Shown piece after piece: positions 58,591 to 64,000 of a stretch of 64,000 nt of DNA. The stretch is from CAVXTT01 sp963764685 (GTDB lineage: Bacteria; Bacteroidota; Ignavibacteria; Ignavibacteriales; Ignavibacteriaceae), in the NCBI GenBank assembly GCA_963764685.1, contig CAVXTT010000003.1, positions 85,465 through 149,464 of the forward strand. The letters are read 5' to 3'. The notes below the pieces were generated by a model that saw only the letters and a program-made list of their open reading frames with translations, made no database searches and was not told where the DNA came from. Made by a program: the position numbers and the translations under genes. Positions within the stretch are counted from its first letter, which is position 1; every line of letters begins with the position of its first letter.

Positions 58591-61405
58591 ATGAAGACAT
58601 TTTTACCGATATTTTTAATTGTTTTAGTCCCCACTACCTTGCTGTACTCACAGGATACTTTAAAAGTCCCGTCAGAATATTCGACAATTCAAGGTGCCAT
58701 AAATTCATCTGTTAACGGTGACCTGGTACTGATAGACGAAGGGGTATATTATGAAAATATAAACTTTACGGGAAAGCATATAACGGTTGCAAGTGAATTT
58801 ATTATTGATGGAAATATCTCTCATATCGATAATACAATTATTAATGGAAGCCAACCCGCCGTCCCTGACTTCGCATCCGTAGTTTTTTTCAGCGGGGGAG
58901 AGGATACCACCTCGGTTCTTACGGGGCTTACCTTAACAGGAGGCAAGGGGACATATGATTCCGGTTCAAGAGGCGGCGGTGGAATACTGATGCTGGCAGG
59001 GGGCAAGATCTGTAATAATAAAATAATTAATAATTCTGTAATTATTCCCGGCGGAACAGCAGGCGGCGGTGGAATTTATGCCTCGATTGTGGAACCAAAC
59101 AAACTTATTCTCCGCGATAACATTATATCCGGAAATCTCCTCGATGCAGAAAGCTGCGCAGGTGCGGGGATATATTATTATTCCCAGACTCAAAACGGTA
59201 TCCTGAATAATGAAATAACAAATAACATATGCGACGGGGATCAGTTTGCTGTTGGCGGTGGTATCTATTGTCTCACTGATCTTGCTTCTTCAATAAATTT
59301 TTCTATAAAAGGAAATATCTTTTCCGGTAATTCAGTAACCACTGATCTGAACAGCTTTTCTGAAGGAGGAGGAATATTCTTCGACGGGAACAAATCTGAA
59401 TTCAGAAATAATCTTGTAACCGGCAATTCAGCAGGATTCGGCGGAGGGATTTCAATATTTAATATTACCTCGGATGAAGACTTCACGCTACATCTGGCAA
59501 AGGTAAGATCCATGAAGAAGCTGATGCGGAATAATTCAGCAGCTCCTGTTTACAACCCCTCTCAATTTCCGGTTGATTATACTTTTATTAATAACACTTT
59601 TGTGAATAATACCGCATTCAACAGCGGAGGGGCTGTCCAATCTACGGGCATTCCCGTAACTTTTGTTAACTCTATAATATGGAATAATGATGCTCCTTTG
59701 GATCCACAGATATCAGGTACCCTCACTATTGAACATTCAGATATCCAGGGAGGCTGGAATGGAACAGGAAATATAAATGTTGATCCCCTTTTTGCCGATA
59801 CAGTTGATTTTTACCTCACACCGGGAAGTTCTCCTTGTATAGATGCAGGAAATCCAGAAACAATATTTAACGATCCGGAAGATCCTGCTCATCCCGGATA
59901 TGCCCTCCTGCCTTCACTGGGATCGGTAAGAAGTGATATGGGAGCTTATGGCGGTAATCCAGAAACAACCATATCTAATCTTTTTGTGCACACTCCTTTA
60001 TTCGGCGAGTTCCTGGCAAGGATACTTTCCGCACCCTACCAGGATAAACAGGCAATAGCCGACAGCTTTGTCAATTCGGTTTCCTCCTTCCCATATATTG
60101 AGGAGAACACGGCCTACTATATATATACAGGAACTGCCTCATCCATAAATGCATCCGGGGATGCCAACGGATGGGATCCAGCAGCCTTTCCTATGACAAA
60201 AATTGAAGGGACTAATTTCTGGTACAGGGGACAGGTTTTTGAACCTGATGCCAGGCTCGATTATAAGTTTGTTCTTAATGGAAGCAGCTGGATATTAGAT
60301 CCAAGAAATCCAAGACAGGTAACCGGCGGTTATGGACCCAATTCAGAACTCCCTATGCCTGCCTATGTCTATCCTCCCGAAATACAATACTATCCTTCCA
60401 TACAACACGGCACTTTGCACGATACAACTTTTTACAGTACAAATCTGAATAACTCGAGAACCATCAGGGTTTACACACCTCCGGGATATCCGGCTCCGGG
60501 AGTATCATACCCGGTTATTGTATTTCACGACGGGCTCGAGTATACAACTCTTGGATTTGCACCAAACATTCTTGACTATCTGATATCCGAAAACAAGATC
60601 AATCCGGTGATAGGTATTTTTGTTCCTCCCGTTAACCGGAATGAGGAATATGCATTCAGTCAGCGTGAGCAATTTACCTCTTTCATTGTCGATGAATTAA
60701 TGCCTTACATTGATAACCGCTATAATGTCAGCACCGATCCGGCATTCCGGGCAATGATAGGATTTTCATTCGGGGGACATATAAGCACACAGATATGTTA
60801 TAATCATCCGGAGGAATTCGGATTGTGTGCCCCGTTGTCTCCTGCGTACTGGCCTAATAACAGGGAAGTTCTTGTTCAATGTAATTAATGGTCCTAATAA
60901 AAACCTGAAATTTTATATCGACTGGGGCACATATGAAGCAAGCATTGCTTTTGACGGCCGTTCAATGAGAAATGCTCTTCTTGAAAAAGGATATGAAAAT
61001 GTTCTATGGAAAGAATGGCACGAAGGGCATAGCTGGGGAAGCTGGTATGCCCATACGGACCTTGCATTGATTCATTTCTTTCCCGATCTCACTGATGCAG
61101 AAACAAATGACCGGCTTCCATCAGAATTTAAGCTGATGCAGAATTATCCGAATCCGTTTAATCCGGTTACTACTATTAAATATAATATTTCTGAAAGAAC
61201 TTTTGTAAATCTATCAGTATATGATATTCTTGGAAGGCAGACTGACATTCTTGTTAATGATGAACAATCAGCCGGAGTATACACAATAAATTTTAATGCG
61301 GGAACACGCTCAAGCGGTATTTATTTCATCAAGATGAAGGCCGTGCCGACCGGCGGGCAGGCAGGAAGCTATACAGAAACGATTAAGATGATTCTCCTGA
61401 AATAG
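58591..61405 (+). CDS. Multidomain T9SS protein: parallel beta-helix + glycogen-binding-like domain + esterase, with a +1 frameshift
   Basis: About 937 residues when joined; the ATG at 58591 follows GGGAGGAG. After the signal peptide come a right-handed parallel beta-helix (about 20-440, repeated GGGIY / GGGI and NNxxxxN turns) and a CBM48/E-set-like segment (GDANGWDPAAFPMTKIEG). An esterase of the enterochelin-esterase type follows (VFHDGLEYT, nucleophile in GFSFGGH), then a type IX sorting domain (MQNYPNPFNPVTTIKY … KMILLK). Frames join by removing one T from TT at 60872-60873, which restores the catalytic His region (EWHEGHSWGSW). It probably acts outside the cell on an esterified polysaccharide. 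Confidence 0.82.
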
Positions 61406-61420
61406 AATTGCGGTAGAGAG

Positions 61421-61762
61421 CTAGCTTTGCAGAAGTGATATTGCAGATTCCAGATTATCTGTAACGGGTATAACGGTATGGATCAATGTTTTTTCCAGGG
61501 CATCTCTGACCCCGGGGCGGGGATTAAAAATAACAATTTTACCTTCCTGCATTCTCAGGGCATTTGCAGCACGGATTATCACTCCCATACCGATTGATGC
61601 CATAAATTCCACATCTGAAAGATCCAGAATGATATTAGCTTTTTCTACGGCTGCAGCAACAGTCAGGCGGGTCTCAATGTCCTGTGTCCCGTACATATCC
61701 ATTCGTCCCCCCAAAGCAATTTTCTTTATCCCGTTTTCCAGTTCTGTAATTGTCAGAATCAT
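61421..61762 (-). CDS. STAS-domain anti-anti-sigma factor
   Basis: 113 residues, a complete STAS domain like SpoIIAA/RsbV. The phosphorylatable serine is Ser56 in DLSDVEFMASIGMG, and the fold boundaries (ALGGRMDMYG at the start, VIPVTDNLESAI at the end) match. Its usual partners are an anti-sigma kinase and a PP2C phosphatase; neither is in the window. The ribosome site AAAGGACA precedes the ATG. Confidence 0.9.
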   Translation of the reverse strand: MILTITELENGIKKIALGGRMDMYGTQDIETRLTVAAAVEKANIILDLSDVEFMASIGMGVIIRAANALRMQEGKIVIFNPRPGVRDALEKTLIHTVIPVTDNLESAISLLQS

Positions 61763-61983
61763 ATTGATTGTCCTTTAATAATAAAAAGTTATGGAAGAAG
61801 AAAATAGTCAGGGATAGAAAAAAGGCTGTGATCGTTCCGTACAGCAACGGAAGAAAAATTAGCTAATTCTCATTCAAAAACAAAACCCCAATATAGCCGC
61901 CTGGATATTCCTGTTTGTGCGATTTTAGGAACCACTGCCAACTAAGATGCCTTACAAACCAATAAGTTAAAGTATTTCTCTCT
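61763..61983. other. Short gap, nothing recognised
   Basis: About 220 bp between the VOC protein gene end and the STAS gene start. No open frame with a ribosome site or hairpin stands out. It should hold the STAS promoter at its left end. Confidence 0.3.
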
Positions 61984-62328
61984 CTAAACCGGTCTTTGAT
62001 GCCGTGGTTCATACACCCCAAGCTTCCCGCCTCCCGGGAGAGTGATTTCAGTAAGCAGTCCCCACCCCTGGTCACTAACAGGAGAGCAGATAATGTTATG
62101 TTTAAACATTTCCCTGGTAAATGCCTTAATATCATCACAGATCAAATAGAACTCGTGGACATTATTCTTCTCCGAGGGATGAATAGCAACTTCCGAGGGG
62201 GGAAGTGAAAAGATAAGCCATCCCTCACCGGCATCCACGTTATTCAGTTTGAGAACATCCTTAAAGAAAGAACGGTCGGCTTCCGGATTTATAGTATATA
62301 TTATTGAATGCGCCCCGCTGATAATCAT
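61984..62328 (-). CDS. VOC/glyoxalase-fold protein
   Basis: 114 residues from the ATG at 62328, which has GAGG at good spacing; a GTG two codons earlier is less likely. One glyoxalase/bleomycin-resistance (VOC) repeat pair: ADRSFFKDVLKL at the start, WLIFSLPPSEVAIHP, and TEITLPGGGKLGVYEP at the end, where the final Glu/Tyr-Glu usually ligates metal. The substrate is unknown. It is divergent from tRNA-Lys. Confidence 0.8.
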   Translation of the reverse strand: MIISGAHSIIYTINPEADRSFFKDVLKLNNVDAGEGWLIFSLPPSEVAIHPSEKNNVHEFYLICDDIKAFTREMFKHNIICSPVSDQGWGLLTEITLPGGGKLGVYEPRHQRPV

Positions 62329-62469
62329 ATACACCTCATCTGTTTTTATTCCAATTTATTCAATTGCGGGAGGAATTGCCAACTTGCAATACTCAAATGC
62401 GTGTTATTTAATAATCCTATCGTATCTAAATGCTTTGCTCATCTTTCCGTTTTTTCGTAATTTTGCCCC

Positions 62470-62542
62470 GCACCCATAGCTCAGTTGGTAGAGCATCTGA
62501 CTCTTAATCAGCAGGTCACCGGTTCGAGCCCGGTTGGGTGCA
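62470..62542 (+). tRNA. tRNA-Lys (anticodon CUU)
   Basis: A 73-nt cloverleaf. Acceptor arms GCACCCA (62470-62476) and TGGGTGC (62535-62541) with discriminator A62542; D-arm GCTC…GAGC; anticodon loop CTCTTAA with CTT at 62503-62505; T-arm CCGG-TTCGAGC-CCGG. CCA is not encoded. The first anticodon-stem pair (U27-C43) is mismatched; the other pairs hold. Confidence 0.95.
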
Positions 62543-62924
62543 CTTTGATTTTAAACCCCTTATGCTTCTGGATCTTAATCACCCTGTCGGAACCGTTCTC
62601 CCGAAGGGACCACTAGGTGGGGGTCCGGCTGGGGGCACTAAAAACCTTTCTTTTTAAGTAAATCCCACACTTTTAAAATCCTCATTTTTACGTTAAGTCG
62701 AAAATAGATGAGCTGTGGCAGAGAATTGAAGTAATATCAGAGCAAAAAAAAGCAGGGGAGATCTTCAATCAGGGGGAGTAATATTTATGAGGTGCCGCCC
62801 CCGCAGAGGGTCATCGCTAGAAGTCCTAGAGGAAGTAGTTGGAGAGACTGCCGTTATTTGTTATTCATTCCTACCCTGTTTTAGTTTTATATAAGGAGAA
62901 AATATTTATCGGGAAACGGAAACA
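62543..62924. other. Gap after tRNA-Lys with a tRNA 3'-end-like fragment
   Basis: About 380 bp. At about 62620-62640 the sequence GTCCGGCTGGGGGCA resembles the T-arm and acceptor 3' end of a tRNA, preceded by two small hairpins (TCCC-GAA-GGGA and CCAC-TAG-GTGG). No matching 5' half exists, so it is not a functional tRNA. The remainder shows nothing recognisable. The final 40 bp hold an ATAAGGAG-containing leader. Confidence 0.35.
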
Positions 62925-63921
62925 ATGAAACTTGAATCGGGCGCATTCCTTATTCTTACATTATCGCTGTTGTGCATTTCAGGATGCAAGAGGGCAGTAC
63001 CAATCCTTCCGATAATGGAATCAAAATTACCCGTATAACAACCGGGGGCCACACATTATCCCAGTTGTTACCATAACCGCAGCTCTGTTATGTATGTACT
63101 GGATACGGACCCGATGTACCGTGCGAGATCAGAATCTGTAGATTACGGCGATAACGACAGACTTGTATTAGCTTTTCCCGATATCGTAAGCGGATTAATT
63201 CTTTCAAATGATGAAACTAAAATTGCATTTTGTACCTACAGCGATTCATTAGTGCTTTACTATTATAATCTTATATCCGAGGACTCGTGAGCTTAACAGG
63301 GGTCCATTCCTGGATGGACCTTCGTTTCATACTTTTTGCTTCTCAAATAACGATTCTGAAATTACGGGTACTCTCCATAAAGGTAGTGCGGTTATCGCTC
63401 GCCTTAATATTGAAAGCGGTGAGATAACTCAACTGACCACAGGATCCCACGCTTACCCGATTGCAGTAATTGCTACTGGATTATACAATCTTTTATCATA
63501 AAGGGGGGGAGCTAAAGAGGTCTTATTGATGAGGGAGATAAGGCAGCGGCGCAAGGAACCTTTTATTCTGCAGCATTACCAAGCAACGGCAGGTATGTCT
63601 ATAGTGTGAAAAGCGAATACCCTGACAAACAATATATTACAAAAATGAATGCCGACGGTAGCAGCTTTTCCGTTATTCACACGGTTGATAGCTGCGTATA
63701 TTACATCATTGAAGATTATACTGACTGGGGCGAAACTCTTCTGATTACAAGACCTGAGGGAGTTTCCATATTCAGCAAAGGAGTTTTTTGAAGCAGAAAT
63801 TCTGAATTCCAGAGGTCATTATTCCGAAGGAGCCGGCTTTACTGTTATACCCGAAAGCTTTATCGCATCTATACACGACACCAGCGGCGATTCAGTTGAT
63901 CTTTATTTAGTTGAATATTAA
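62925..63921 (+). pseudogene. Fragmented beta-propeller (TolB/WD40-like) lipoprotein
   Basis: Begins with a lipoprotein signal (MKLESGAFLILTLSLLCISGC; Cys21). The same protein continues through at least five frame changes: at about 62990 (TNPSDNGIKITRITTGG), about 63060 (SSVMYVLDTDPMYRARSE), about 63285 (GPFLDGPSFHTFCFSNND), about 63500 (DEGDKAAAQGTFYSAALPSNGRY, shortened) and 63784-63789 (a T6 run). It ends DSVDLYLVEY. Blades such as ITKMNADGSSFSVIH are typical of TolB-like repeats. With about 330 residues it is short for a full propeller. Either a decayed gene or a poorly assembled intact one; both insertions and losses are needed, unlike the other split genes. Confidence 0.6.
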
Positions 63922-64000
63922 TTAAAAGTAAACGAGGGGATGATGTATGATATTCCGCTCTAACGCAAACTTATTCTGCTAATTAGGACTCCATCCAGAT

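Overview
The window looks like a chromosomal segment from a member of the Ignavibacteriota (Bacteroidota/Chlorobiota superphylum). Five predicted secreted proteins end in the same C-terminal module, beginning with an NYPNPFNP-type motif and closing with a GVYFxR / KMxxLK stretch. This is the type IX secretion (T9SS) type A sorting domain in the wording typical of Ignavibacterium and Melioribacter relatives. Moderate-to-low G+C, many outer-membrane barrels and a DUF5686-type outer-membrane protein agree with this. The phylum call is an inference from motifs, not from a search.

Layout. 1-7 kb: the start of dxr, a monoheme outer-membrane barrel, a frameshifted acidic lipoprotein, three related small outer-membrane barrels (one truncated by a partial duplication) and a T9SS-exported repeat protein, followed by a decayed gene and palindromic repeats. 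7-15 kb: a DNA methyltransferase, a lipoprotein, a glycosyltransferase/SpoIID pair, arginase, a membrane protein and an ECF sigma/anti-sigma pair. 15-21 kb: repeat elements, alaS-radA, a small RRM protein and a DinB-family protein. 21-32 kb: an exported S8 protease, a methyltransferase, a two-gene M16 peptidase operon, a DUF5686 protein and a repeat-rich gap. 32-35.5 kb: tandem FG-GAP proteins. 35.5-50 kb: the replication cluster gyrA-gyrB-DUF721-recF-dnaN-dnaA on the minus strand, diverging from rpmH-rnpA-yidD-yidC and a patatin/Omp85 protein on the plus strand. This is the classic chromosomal origin neighbourhood, and DnaA boxes lie on both sides of dnaA. 50-64 kb: glgA with a coupled small gene, an alpha/beta hydrolase, a very acidic protein, hldD, metH, a beta-helix/esterase T9SS protein, a STAS protein, a VOC protein, tRNA-Lys and a fragmented beta-propeller lipoprotein.

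The gene content is mostly housekeeping plus cell envelope. I found no CRISPR array, prophage, transposase or recognisable defence island. Three things stand out. (1) Genes that should be intact (alaS, yidC, rnpA, metH, hldD and two secreted proteins) carry frameshifts, each repaired by removing a single base, usually from a short homopolymer. This points to systematic +1 errors in the assembly, so the split genes are annotated here as single genes. (2) A composite palindromic repeat with a fixed architecture occurs three times, and a second, unrelated REP-like pair occurs once as an inverted pair. (3) The origin appears bipartite, flanking dnaA.
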